Assembly (NCBI RefSeq): GCF_022427145.1
Contig: NZ_JAKSXN010000012.1
Span: 31,964 to 95,963, forward strand
Source of the DNA: Paenibacillus timonensis
GTDB lineage: Bacteria; Bacillota; Bacilli; Paenibacillales; Paenibacillaceae
Direction of reading: 5' to 3'
DNA: 64,000 nucleotides
Shown here in pieces: positions 26,778-35,309 of this stretch (positions are counted from its first letter, which is position 1; each line of letters begins with the position of its first letter). The notes under the pieces were generated by a model. The model worked only from the letters and a program-made list of their open reading frames with translations, made no database searches and was not told the origin of the DNA. The position numbers and the translations under genes were made by a program.

Positions 26778-27841
26778 TTCACTTTCACCTTAGCGCCGTC
26801 CTGCAGTTTGTCGCCGCCTTGCACCACGACGAGGTCGCCTGCGGCTGCCCCCGTGACCAGCTCGATTTGGTCTTCGCTTTCCTTCCCCGTCGTGACAAGC
26901 GTCTTGACGGCAGCCCCGTCCTGAACCTTGAAGACATAGGCCTGTTCACCGTCGTACTGAACCGCGTCGATCGGCACGAGCAGCCGCTCCTTGTCGGGAA
27001 TCTCCATTTCCACCGTCACGTTATAACCCGGCCGAAGCTCCGGCGCTACTTGATCCAGGCTGACCTCCATTTCCACCGACGTATCTTTCGAGGTCGGGTC
27101 GGACAGCCCTGCGGTAGGAGCCAAATAAGAGATCGTCCCGTCATAACTGTCCGCGAAGGCTTCCCCCGTCACCACGGCCTTCATCCCTGGCAACGCCTTG
27201 CCCGCATCCAGCTCGTTCAGAAATGCGGTCACTTTAAGACGGCTCACATCGGCAATCGTGGCGATTTCGCCGCCTTCGGCAAGCATCTGGCCTGCGTTCG
27301 CCGATAGCGAAGTGACAACGCCATCCGCCGGGATCACCACCTGCTGGTTCGCTAATTGCTTCTCCAGGGATTTTATCGTCAGTTGACTGGAGCGAATGCG
27401 CAGATCATAGGAGGTAAGGTCCAGCTCCTTCGGCTCCTGGTCCGGGTTCTCGCTATGCGCCTGCTTGAAGCTCTCAAAATGCTGCTTCTTGGCCGCCAAC
27501 CGCTCCGCTTCGGTCAATTGCAGATTAATCCGTTCCTTCTCCAACTGCTCCCGGACCTGCTCCATGCCAAGCGTCAGCAGCACTTGCCCCTTCTTGACCA
27601 CATCGCCCTGCTTCACCTTCACCGCTTCCACCACGCCGCTTGCCGGCGCGTATACCGACGTCGTCTGTCCCGGCTCCAGCTTGCCGTTCGTAAAGATCTG
27701 CTCGACGATCTTCCCCATCTTCACTTCGGCCGTCTTCACTTCGGCGGCCCGATTGAGCCCCACCATATTGGCAACCACCAGCACGATGACGGCCAACCCG
27801 ACGAGGGCGCCCCAAAACCATTTTTTCTTGAACAAGTCCAT
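26774..27841 (-). CDS. yknX: Efflux adaptor (membrane fusion protein), YknX type
   Basis: A 355-residue HlyD-type adaptor. A membrane segment at about 9-28 is followed by a biotinyl-lipoyl barrel (SGVVEAVKVKQGDVVKKGQ), a coiled hairpin (about 100-170, EQVREQLEKERINLQLTEAE), the second barrel half and a C-terminal beta domain. It links the MacB-type permease to the outside of the cell. ATG 27841 follows AGGATAGGTG; a GTG one codon earlier is less likely. Thirty-one bases separate it from yknW. Confidence 0.9.
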   Translation of the reverse strand: MDLFKKKWFWGALVGLAVIVLVVANMVGLNRAAEVKTAEVKMGKIVEQIFTNGKLEPGQTTSVYAPASGVVEAVKVKQGDVVKKGQVLLTLGMEQVREQLEKERINLQLTEAERLAAKKQHFESFKQAHSENPDQEPKELDLTSYDLRIRSSQLTIKSLEKQLANQQVVIPADGVVTSLSANAGQMLAEGGEIATIADVSRLKVTAFLNELDAGKALPGMKAVVTGEAFADSYDGTISYLAPTAGLSDPTSKDTSVEMEVSLDQVAPELRPGYNVTVEMEIPDKERLLVPIDAVQYDGEQAYVFKVQDGAAVKTLVTTGKESEDQIELVTGAAAGDLVVVQGGDKLQDGAKVKVK

Positions 27842-27872
27842 CACCTATCCTATTTATGTATCATTGCGAACT

Positions 27873-28508
27873 TCAGCTCAGCAGCAGCGAGCCCAGCGAA
27901 ATCACGAGCCAAGCTGCAATAATCCAGGTCGCCACCTTTTTGCGCGGCCGGTTCATGATCACCGAGGAGCCGATGATGTACAGAACGAGGCTCCAAATGG
28001 AGAATGGATTGATCAAGGACAATAAACGATACATCTGGCTGGACTTATCGGAGACAAAAGCCCCTAAGCTAAGCGAAATGTCCGTTGCCGACTGCACGTC
28101 CATCGTCATGACCAGGATCCCCGTGATCAAGCTGCCCACAAGGCCCGGCAGAGAGGAAAATGCGGCGATGGATACGAACTGCATGTATTTGCCTTCCCCG
28201 CGCACCACCAGATTCAACAACATCAGCAGCAGGCCTGTCACGAACAACATGATCACCGGCGCAACGATGCCCATGACGTAGGCGGACGTTTTCGCCGTGG
28301 CCATAAACGTATCCTGCATCGAAGCATCGATCTGCTGGTTTTGGAACTGCCGGTGAAATTCCTTCTCCAATGCCGGCATCTGCATGTAGACCACGGCAAA
28401 GGATACAACCACCAGCACCGCTAGCGCAAACAGCCAAGCGGTTTTGTTCTCCCGCACCCGCTTGAACGTTTCCTCCGGCGCCATAAAAATCGTAAATACG
28501 TTCTTCAA
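27873..28508 (-). CDS. yknW: Yip1-family membrane protein, YknW type
   Basis: A 211-residue membrane protein with five hydrophobic segments (about 25-42, 75-97, 110-130, 160-180, 190-210) and the Yip1 opening FTIFMAPEETFKRVREN. In Bacillus YknW helps assemble the YknXYZ pump, and its gene is first in the operon, exactly as here. Translation starts at TTG 28508, six bases after GGGAGGG. Upstream is a perfect palindrome that may be the operon operator. Confidence 0.88.
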   Translation of the reverse strand: MKNVFTIFMAPEETFKRVRENKTAWLFALAVLVVVSFAVVYMQMPALEKEFHRQFQNQQIDASMQDTFMATAKTSAYVMGIVAPVIMLFVTGLLLMLLNLVVRGEGKYMQFVSIAAFSSLPGLVGSLITGILVMTMDVQSATDISLSLGAFVSDKSSQMYRLLSLINPFSIWSLVLYIIGSSVIMNRPRKKVATWIIAAWLVISLGSLLLS

Positions 28509-28569
28509 ATGAAACCCTCCCTCAAATCTCCAGACTTAACTTCATCCTATACCACTTCCAAATAAAGAC

Positions 28570-28590
28570 TATAACATGGATCATGTTATA
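28570..28590 (-). promoter_or_regulatory. Perfect palindrome upstream of yknWXYZ
   Basis: TATAACATG (28570-28578) and CATGTTATA (28582-28590) are separated by GAT. It is 62 bp before yknW in a 348-base gap that otherwise holds only the nadE terminator. I could not fit a clean -35/-10 pair around it. Confidence 0.6.
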
Positions 28591-28762
28591 TATACGGACA
28601 AAGCGACAAAGAGATTCAGGGACAAGTCCGCCCCCAGGTTCGCGAACTCCCCATTCGTCAGAGCTTCGTTAGGTCTTCCTGCATTATAACCCCTTCTCCC
28701 GCCGGCGCCACTGGCCCGGGTCCGGGATTTCTCCTGGACTTAAGTCCAAGCCCGACCGGCAT

Positions 28763-28803
28763 AAAAAAACGCGAGCCCCCGGGCGTATCGCCCGGGCTCG
28801 CGT
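28763..28803 (-). terminator. Terminator of nadE
   Basis: GC-rich stem ACGCGAGC/GCTCGCGT with inner CCCGGGCG/CGCCCGGG and a run of seven T on the minus strand. Confidence 0.9.
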
Positions 28804-28856
28804 AGGTCATGCCCGATGACGGTCACCGGCCTTCTCCGGCCGGCGTTCTCCTTGAA

Positions 28857-29666
28857 TCAAATGCCCGGGATCGGGCTGCGTTTATGCTCCGTTTTCCGAT
28901 AGAACGACTCCAGCCGCTCTTGAACCGCCGGGTCGATCGGCTTGCCTTCGAGATAATCGCTGTTATCGTCGTAGCTGATCCCAAGTTCCTTCTCGTCCGT
29001 TTGCCCTTCCCACAGGCCGGCGGTCGGCGCCTTGTCGATCACGCTTTGCGGCACGCCGAGGCGTGCGGCAAGCTGGCGAACTTGACGCTTGTTCAGCGAG
29101 CTAAGCGGCGTAAGGTCAACCGCTCCGTCGCCCCACTTGGTGTAAAAACCGGTGATCGCCTCGGAAGCATGGTCGGTGCCAACGACAAGCAGGTTAAGCT
29201 CGAAAGCCAGCGCATACTGCATGACCATCCGCGTCCGCGCCTTGACGTTGCCTTTGCCTTGCGGGCTCAGGTGACGGGACTTCCCGATATTTTTCAAGCT
29301 GTGCTCGACTTCAAGGGCGATTTCGTCCACGGCTTCCTCAATGTTCGTCTCCGCTGTATGCTCAAGACCAAACGCCTTGGCCACCTCGTAGCTGTGATCG
29401 ATGTCCTCCTGCTTCCCGTAGGGCTGGAATACGCCCAGCGTCATATACGGCTGGCCGGTTTCCTGCGTGAGCTCGTCCGTTGCCCGTTTGCATAGGCCGG
29501 TCGCCACGGCGCTGTCAATTCCTCCGCTGATGGCGATCAAGAGGCCGGTCGTGCGCGCGGCTTTGACATGCTCCTTCAAGAAGTCGACCCGACGGCGAAT
29601 CTCTTCGTCCACGTCGATGACGGGCTTTACGCCCAAACGATTAATGATTTCCTGCTGCAAACTCAT
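28857..29666 (-). CDS. nadE: NAD+ synthase, ammonia-dependent
   Basis: A 269-residue NadE that amidates nicotinic acid adenine dinucleotide with ammonia and ATP. The ATP pyrophosphatase loop is ISGGIDSAVA (P-loop 47-53); other family words are GVFQPYGKQEDIDHSYEVA, GNVKARTRMVMQYALA, GTDHASEAITGFYTKWGDG and the C-terminal KRSPIPGI. No glutaminase domain is present, matching the short Bacillus form. The frame is open to 29750, but GGAGGGATTAAGG marks ATG 29666. It has its own terminator. Confidence 0.96.
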   Translation of the reverse strand: MSLQQEIINRLGVKPVIDVDEEIRRRVDFLKEHVKAARTTGLLIAISGGIDSAVATGLCKRATDELTQETGQPYMTLGVFQPYGKQEDIDHSYEVAKAFGLEHTAETNIEEAVDEIALEVEHSLKNIGKSRHLSPQGKGNVKARTRMVMQYALAFELNLLVVGTDHASEAITGFYTKWGDGAVDLTPLSSLNKRQVRQLAARLGVPQSVIDKAPTAGLWEGQTDEKELGISYDDNSDYLEGKPIDPAVQERLESFYRKTEHKRSPIPGI

Positions 29667-29729
29667 CCTTAATCCCTCCACATCCAAAATATTACACCTT
29701 ATGTAAGTAGCATTCCCCAAATCTAAAAA

Positions 29730-29766
29730 CGCCCCGGCCCATCCGGACAAGCCGGATGGCGGGGCG
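29730..29766 (-). terminator. Terminator of the bacilliredoxin gene
   Basis: Stem CGCCCCG/CGGGGCG with inner CCATCCGG/CCGGATGG, followed on the minus strand by TTTTT. Confidence 0.88.
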
Positions 29767-29802
29767 AAAGCGGCTAGCGGTTCGGCCGCCGCCAGGATCG
29801 GC

Positions 29803-30237
29803 TTAACGGCAGAACCGGTCGAACGCGCTGGTCAGATCGGCGGCGATTTCCTCGGCCGAACGGTCCTCGATTTGGTGACGTTCGATGAAATGGACGAGCT
29901 CTCCGTCCTTCATCAACGCGATCGAAGGCGAAGAAGGCGGATACGGCGCGAAATATTCGCGTGCCTTCGCCGTCGCTTCCTTGTCTTGCCCGGCAAATAC
30001 GGTGAACAAGTGATCCGGCGTCAGGTCATGCTGCAACGCCTTCGCCACGCCCGGACGGCACTGTCCTGCCGCGCAGCCGCAAACGGAATTGACGACGACC
30101 AGCGCTGTTCCCTTCGCGCTCGGCAGCTTCTCTTCGACTTCCTCCGGCGAGCGGAGCTCTTGAATGCCCAGCACGGTCAATTCGTCTCTCATCGGTTGCA
30201 CCATGTCTCTCATATATTGGTCAAATGACATCGACAT
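29803..30237 (-). CDS. Bacilliredoxin, BrxA/BrxB family
   Basis: A 144-residue thioredoxin-fold protein with the CGC motif in VNSVCGCAAGQCRPG (C53, C55; C60 also conserved). Bacilliredoxins remove bacillithiol from S-bacillithiolated proteins in the cytoplasm of Bacillales after oxidative stress. Length and the opening MSMSFDQYMRDMV fit the YphP/YqiW group. ATG 30237 follows AAGGAGTGATAGGT. Which of the two paralogues (BrxA or BrxB) it corresponds to cannot be decided here. It implies that the organism makes bacillithiol. Confidence 0.93.
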   Translation of the reverse strand: MSMSFDQYMRDMVQPMRDELTVLGIQELRSPEEVEEKLPSAKGTALVVVNSVCGCAAGQCRPGVAKALQHDLTPDHLFTVFAGQDKEATAKAREYFAPYPPSSPSIALMKDGELVHFIERHQIEDRSAEEIAADLTSAFDRFCR

Positions 30238-30316
30238 TACCTATCACTCCTTATGCATAATAAAATGGCCCATTCCCAAGCGCCGCACCCGCGTCGCCCT
30301 TAGCCAGATTAATTTT

Positions 30317-30344
30317 ATTATACATTCATAAGGAAGGAAAGCAA
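30317..30344 (-). promoter_or_regulatory. Candidate sigma-A promoter of the bacilliredoxin gene
   Basis: Minus strand TTGCTT (30344-30339) and TATAAT (30322-30317) with a 16-bp spacer, about 80 bases before the start codon. Confidence 0.6.
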
Positions 30345-30377
30345 CTCTTCCCCCATCGCCGTCCAACTCATCCGAAC

Positions 30378-32075
30378 TTACGAGAGCGGAAAGAAAACGG
30401 TAAACGTCGTGCCTTGCCCCTCCGCCGAATCGACGCTGATTTTGCCGCCGTGGCGTTCGACGATGCTGAGGCATAATGCCAGCCCAAGCCCCGTTCCTTT
30501 CGCCTTCGTGGTGAAGAAAGGCTCGAACAGCTTATCCCGTTGCCCGGGAGGAATCCCGGGACCCGTGTCACTGACGAGCAGCAACCCGCCTTGATCCGCC
30601 ACCCGGGTCTCAAGCGTAAGTTGCCCCTTCTCTTCCATCGCTTCCATCGCATTGCGCGACAGGTTCAGGATCAGCTGTTTGATCTCCTTGGCATTCAACA
30701 GCAGCGTGGGCAGCCGATCATCCAATTTAACCTCGATCGTTTGGCCGCGAAGATTCGCGTCCGCCCAGAGCAAAGGCGTCAACTCCTTGATGATGTCGTG
30801 GAGGTGGCATTTCTCGCTTTCCACCGGACGATTCTGCGCAAGCGATAGAAAATCGTTGATGATGCCGTTAGCCCGGTCCAGCTCCTCCATCACGATTCGA
30901 TAATAATGGTCCAGCGTCGGCGGGCTTTTCTCCCGCATCAGCTGCAGGAACCCCCGGACCACTGCCATCGGATTGCGGATCTCGTGCGTAATGCCGGCGG
31001 CCATTTGGCCGACCAGGCTAAGCCGCTCCACATGGTTCAGCTCCATTCGAAGCGTTTCCAATTCGGTGATGTCCTGGACGATCGCGACCGCGCCGATCAC
31101 TTCTTGGGAATGGCTTTTTTGAATCGGCGATGTACTGGTAAAATAAATATGATCGTTGGCTTTGATCAGGTCGGTCATTTTCGTCTGGCCTTCAAGCGAC
31201 TGCTCGACCCGGGAAGCGATCGACTCGATCGGGACGCCGCTGAGCACGTCGTCCAGCCTGCGGAGGAGCAAATCCTCGCGGCGCAGCTCTTCCGGCTCCT
31301 CGCGGTACGACCGGAACAATTGGAGAAACGTGTCGTTTATCGATATAATATAGCTTTGTTGATCCAATAAAACGATGCCTAGCGGAGCGGCATCCATCAT
31401 CTGTTGAAGCTTCTCCGCTTCCCGGAAGTATTCGCGGGACAGCTGCATCACTTGGCCCCGCAGCTTTTCCTTCTCCAGCGTGCTTTCGATCATGTAGACG
31501 AACAGGCTGCCCACCAGCATCGTCACGAGCACGTTGACGAGCCATACCGATAACGCGCTCAGGTCGGAATTAAACGACATGCTGCCGGCAAAAAAAGGCG
31601 ATAAGCCGATCATCGTCTCCCCGCCCATAAAGAATAGGGAGAGGATGGCTACTTTGCCTTGGCGGCCGGTTCTTTGAAAGTAGCGGGAAGTAAGCAGGAC
31701 ACAAGGAAATAGAAGCACTCCCGTCTCCAGGATATACCCGACAAGGGTGTAATTTACTGCAAACAAAGGATGGAGTATGAGCTGCATCAGAGCCAAGGCG
31801 ACCCCGTCACGTAACCTGCCATACAGCATCAGGGCAAACAGGGGCAAAATTCCAAAGTTAAGCGGAATCACGTCCCACAACCGCGAGGCAAAGATGTCGC
31901 AAAGCAGCGTGCTGCACAAGCAGGTATACGTTAGTCCGATCGCAAACGGCTGCCCCTTGGCGCTACGGTTGTTGTGCTGCCCATAACAATGACTTTTTTC
32001 AAACGTCAACGGAAACAAAAAGGCAGGCAAACTGGCGATCAGCACTTGAAGCATGATCTCTTTTACAGCATCCAC
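30378..32075 (-). CDS. Membrane sensor histidine kinase with LytS-like sensor and PAS domain
   Basis: A 565-residue kinase. Residues 5-200 contain about six membrane segments in a 5TM/LytS-like or KinB-like arrangement (IPLNFGILPLFALMLYGRLRDG). Residues about 215-330 are a PAS domain (MMDAAPLGIVLLDQQSYIIS). The phosphoacceptor H-box is AAGITHEIRNPMAVVRGFL, and the ATPase has LILNLSRNAMEAM, VSDTGPGIPPG and FFTTKAKGTGLGLALC. The TM-PAS-kinase layout and lack of a partner response regulator gene are like the orphan sporulation kinases that feed the Spo0A phosphorelay; that role is inference. The start follows GGAGGGAGAACG. Confidence 0.9.
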   Translation of the reverse strand: MDAVKEIMLQVLIASLPAFLFPLTFEKSHCYGQHNNRSAKGQPFAIGLTYTCLCSTLLCDIFASRLWDVIPLNFGILPLFALMLYGRLRDGVALALMQLILHPLFAVNYTLVGYILETGVLLFPCVLLTSRYFQRTGRQGKVAILSLFFMGGETMIGLSPFFAGSMSFNSDLSALSVWLVNVLVTMLVGSLFVYMIESTLEKEKLRGQVMQLSREYFREAEKLQQMMDAAPLGIVLLDQQSYIISINDTFLQLFRSYREEPEELRREDLLLRRLDDVLSGVPIESIASRVEQSLEGQTKMTDLIKANDHIYFTSTSPIQKSHSQEVIGAVAIVQDITELETLRMELNHVERLSLVGQMAAGITHEIRNPMAVVRGFLQLMREKSPPTLDHYYRIVMEELDRANGIINDFLSLAQNRPVESEKCHLHDIIKELTPLLWADANLRGQTIEVKLDDRLPTLLLNAKEIKQLILNLSRNAMEAMEEKGQLTLETRVADQGGLLLVSDTGPGIPPGQRDKLFEPFFTTKAKGTGLGLALCLSIVERHGGKISVDSAEGQGTTFTVFFPLS

Positions 32076-32123
32076 GTTCTCCCTCCTCTGGCGGAAGAAT
32101 ACAAGAATACAACTCTAGTTTCG

Positions 32124-32152
32124 ATTAAATCATAGCCGACAAAGTTTTACAA
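32124..32152 (-). promoter_or_regulatory. Candidate sigma-A promoter of the sensor kinase gene
   Basis: Minus strand TTGTAA (32152-32147) and TTTAAT (32129-32124) are 17 bp apart, about 50 bases before the kinase start. Confidence 0.55.
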
Positions 32153-32204
32153 TAATGCATAGTTTAGAAAATAGTAAGAAAGTACAAATAGAGAGGGAAA
32201 TCAC

Positions 32205-33482
32205 ATGAAAAAAGTCGACGTAATCGTCATCGGCGGCGGCCCTTCCGGACTGATGGCCGCTATCGCGGCGGCAGAACAGGGTGCGGACGTCGCGCTCCTC
32301 GATAAGGGGGACAAGCTGGGGAGGAAGCTCGGCATCTCCGGGGGCGGACGCTGCAACGTGACCAACAATAAGGACATCGATGAGCTGGTCACTTATATTC
32401 CGGGCGGGGGGCGTTTTTTATACAGCGCGTTTTCTCTGTTCAGCAACCGGGACATTATCGCGTTCTTCGAAAATCTGGGCATCGCACTTAAAGAGGAGGA
32501 TAACGGGCGGATGTTCCCGGTGTCCGACAAAGCCAAAACGGTGGTCGACGCGCTGATCGGCAAAGCCCGTTCGCTTGGCGTCCGGCTGCTTGTCCACCAT
32601 CCCGTCCGGGAAATTCGCTACGAGGAAGGCCGCGTTGCCGGCGTCGTGCTGGCTTCCGGGGAGTTTATGGCAGCTCGTGCGGTGGTCATAGCTACGGGAG
32701 GACGCTCGGTGCCCCATACCGGTTCGACCGGCGACGGCTACCCGTGGGCGCAAGCGGCCGGGCACACGATCACCGAGCTGTACCCGACGGAGGTGCCGAT
32801 CGTATCCCGGGAGCCATTCATCCAAAGCCGGGAGCTCCAAGGGTTGTCGCTTCGCGACGTAAAGCTGTCCGTAATGGGACCAAAGGGTAAACCAGTCGTC
32901 AGCCATCGCGGCGACATGCTGTTCACCCACTTCGGCTTGTCCGGCCCGATCGCCCTGCGGTGCAGCGGTTTTATCCGCAGCGTCAAACAGAAAAACGGCG
33001 GCGGCGACGTCACCCTGGCGATCGACCTGTTTCCGGACGAATCGGGGGCCGGGCTGGAGCAGCGCTTGCGCCAACTGGCTGCGGACGAACCCAAAAAAGC
33101 GCTGAAGAACGTGCTGAAAGGCACGATTCCCGAGCGTTTGCTGCCCTTGCTGTTCACCCGAGCGGAGCTTGCGGCGGACACAACTTACGAGCATTTGCCC
33201 AAAGAGCCGTGGCAGGCGTTCGTGTCCGTGCTGAAGTCGTTTACGCTTCGGGTGAGCGGCACCCGCTCCTTCGAGGAAGCGTTCGTGACCGGCGGCGGCG
33301 TCCATCTGAAAGAGGTCGACCCGCGCACGATGGGGTCGAAGCTGATGGGCGGCCTCTATTTCTGCGGCGAGGTCTTGGACATCCACGGTTATACCGGCGG
33401 ATACAACATCACGGCGGCTTTCGCCACCGGTTATACCGCCGGGCACCACGCCGGGCTGGAGGCGCGGGAAGATGAAGGTTGA
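32205..33482 (+). CDS. HI0933-family NAD(P)/FAD-dependent oxidoreductase
   Basis: A 425-residue flavoprotein of the HI0933/YtfP/YhiN family. The FAD-binding dinucleotide motif is VIVIGGGPSGLMAAIAAAEQ, followed by KLGRKLGISGGGRCNVTN, the signature of this family. Later words are VVIATGGRSVPHTGSTGDGY and, at the end, GLYFCGEVLDIHGYTGGYN, which contacts FAD. The physiological substrate is not known; the family is thought to act on RNA or cofactors in some bacteria. The start follows AGAGAGGGAAATC. It is divergent from the sensor kinase and converges on ecsB across a 469-base repeat-bearing gap. Confidence 0.93.
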   Translation: MKKVDVIVIGGGPSGLMAAIAAAEQGADVALLDKGDKLGRKLGISGGGRCNVTNNKDIDELVTYIPGGGRFLYSAFSLFSNRDIIAFFENLGIALKEEDNGRMFPVSDKAKTVVDALIGKARSLGVRLLVHHPVREIRYEEGRVAGVVLASGEFMAARAVVIATGGRSVPHTGSTGDGYPWAQAAGHTITELYPTEVPIVSREPFIQSRELQGLSLRDVKLSVMGPKGKPVVSHRGDMLFTHFGLSGPIALRCSGFIRSVKQKNGGGDVTLAIDLFPDESGAGLEQRLRQLAADEPKKALKNVLKGTIPERLLPLLFTRAELAADTTYEHLPKEPWQAFVSVLKSFTLRVSGTRSFEEAFVTGGGVHLKEVDPRTMGSKLMGGLYFCGEVLDIHGYTGGYNITAAFATGYTAGHHAGLEAREDEG

Positions 33483-33618
33483 AGTGCGGGAACGTGAAGG
33501 CCTGCACGATTACTTGGAGGTCCTCCCGCGCCTAACGGACAGGAGGGCATACACACTACTCAATCCAATGGCGAACTGTAGCTCAACTTGCCAAACTGGG
33601 CACTAACATTCGGCCTTC

Positions 33619-33801
33619 TAACGGAACCAGGAGACGCTATTGGCCCGTATTGCGGATGCCGCAATTTCTTACGGAACCAGGAGACCTTATTTCGGACAAA
33701 TACAGCTGAATTTCCGCCACATGAGGCCAATAAGGTCTCTGGGTTCCGTTACAGCAGGAAATCGCCGGGAAATGAGCGAATAAGGGCGCTACGTTCCGTT
33801 A
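33619..33801. repeat. Keyword repeat array B (TAACGGAACC...GAGACCTTATT)
   Basis: In the 469-base gap between the flavoprotein gene and ecsB a 23-bp word occurs four times: forward at 33619-33641 and 33669-33691, reverse at 33729-33751 and 33779-33801. Each begins TAACGGAAC or TTACGGAAC and three end CTTATT. Both same-strand pairs are spaced exactly 50 bp. The last copy is preceded by AATGAGCGAATAAGG. The remaining part of the gap shows no gene. Confidence 0.85.
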
Positions 33802-33951
33802 GAAATCTGGCCTAAGCCGCGACACGCACTGAAACCAACACTAAACTTGGCTTGGCTGTGCTGGCTCGGCTTGTGGAGCCGGTCCCCGTCGGGCCTGCGT
33901 TATGCGGGCGAATATCCTCCGGCTTCCTTGGCGGCACCACTCCTCCGCGGT

Positions 33952-35235
33952 TCAACCGGACCGCGGACGGCGTCCGATAGCCAGCCCGATCCCGCGGGAA
34001 AAGCCGCCGAGCCACCGGGCGATCAGCACGCCGCCGACTGCGCCGGCCGGCAAGCCCCACAGCGGCGGAAACAGCTTGGCCCCGAGCGCCGCCGTCAGCA
34101 CGATAACCGCAGGCAGCAACAGCAAGGTCATCGCCGGAGCCGCGCTGCGGTATTCCAGCGATTTCTCGAGCGGAAGGATCGACATTAGCTCGCGCTCGAA
34201 GAAGGCTCTCCGGTGGCCGCCCAGCCAGTAAAGCAGCAGCAAAAGCAGCGCGGCATACACGATCAGATTCACCGCGGGATACGGCGGCAGGAGAACGGCG
34301 GCCAGCCCGGCCAGCGTCATCTGGGCGTATATCTTCCATTCGCTGCCACGGAAGAACGCTTTGACGAGCGCCTCGGCGACGCGAGCCTCCGGCTGCCGCG
34401 AGCGCGTCAAGCGGCGCAGACGGCGGAACAGCCACGGCTTGGAGCCGCCGGACCGGGGGGCTTTCGGCCGTTCGACTGCCGAAGCGAGAAGCAGCGCGGT
34501 CAGCCGCGTGCGCTGCCGCTCCTCCTCGCGCACTTCGGCGTCGAAGCGGCCCCGCAGGCGGAAGCGGAGCCAGCCGAGCGCGCCTGCTAGCAGCGCAAGC
34601 ACCGGCAAGGCGACAGCGATCGCCAGGCCGGCCGGCGGCCCGCCGCCGTCCGTCGCGGCAGCCCATGCGGCCCAAGCCCCGAACCCCGCCGCCAGCACCG
34701 AGTAAGCCAGCGAACGCAGCAAGAGATGGCGCCAGCCCGCGGTGAGCACGCCAAGCAGCTGCTGGATGAACATCTGGACGAGTTTCGCGGCAAAGGCTAC
34801 CGCATATAACCCGGCGATGGCCGTCCAGCCCATCCCGTAGACGCGAACCAGCAGCGGGCTTAAAGCGGCGATGGCGACGGCCAGCACCATGGCTTGAACG
34901 GCGGCGGATGCGGCTACCCCGCGCAGCATCAATCCCTTTATCCACCGCGGCCGCTGCCGCAGGAACAGCACGTCCGCCGCTTCGATATAGAAAGAAATCC
35001 CGCCGCTGCTATACAGAAGCAACAGCAGCAGGACCGGGACGATCGGATACGGCAGTTGAGTCAGCCAAGCCGGCAGCTCATCCCGCCATAACCCGTAATA
35101 GGCCCGGCCGCCTAACAACAAGCCGGGAATGCCAAGATACAAAAGGATCGTCCAATCAAATGTAAACTTCAAGACGCCCAGCTTCTCCCGAAACCGATCC
35201 CGCCAGCGCCGGACAAATAGACGCCGAGCCGTCAT
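33952..35235 (-). CDS. ecsB: EcsB-type ABC transporter permease
   Basis: A 427-residue membrane protein with the EcsB family opening (LFVRRWRDRFREKLGVLKF, DWTILLYLGIPG) and about nine hydrophobic segments; a basic cytoplasmic stretch lies near the middle. EcsAB affects protein secretion and protease processing in Bacillus. The start with the best-placed GAGGAG is ATG 35235; ATG 35244 is only one base from that site. The gene is highly GC-rich, giving long shadow frames on both strands. It follows ecsA by 74 bp. Confidence 0.88.
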   Translation of the reverse strand: MTARRLFVRRWRDRFREKLGVLKFTFDWTILLYLGIPGLLLGGRAYYGLWRDELPAWLTQLPYPIVPVLLLLLLYSSGGISFYIEAADVLFLRQRPRWIKGLMLRGVAASAAVQAMVLAVAIAALSPLLVRVYGMGWTAIAGLYAVAFAAKLVQMFIQQLLGVLTAGWRHLLLRSLAYSVLAAGFGAWAAWAAATDGGGPPAGLAIAVALPVLALLAGALGWLRFRLRGRFDAEVREEERQRTRLTALLLASAVERPKAPRSGGSKPWLFRRLRRLTRSRQPEARVAEALVKAFFRGSEWKIYAQMTLAGLAAVLLPPYPAVNLIVYAALLLLLLYWLGGHRRAFFERELMSILPLEKSLEYRSAAPAMTLLLLPAVIVLTAALGAKLFPPLWGLPAGAVGGVLIARWLGGFSRGIGLAIGRRPRSG

Positions 35236-35309
35236 GGATGTCATGCTCCTCAAATGCTCCAGCCCCCTCTCTCCGCTCTCCGATCTCCGCCTTGTCCCGA
35301 TAACGGGCT

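Noticed and set aside
33812..34945. Long minus-strand open frame over ecsB
   Set aside because: Arg/Ala-rich shadow frame in GC-rich DNA with no start signal; the ecsB frame has family motifs.
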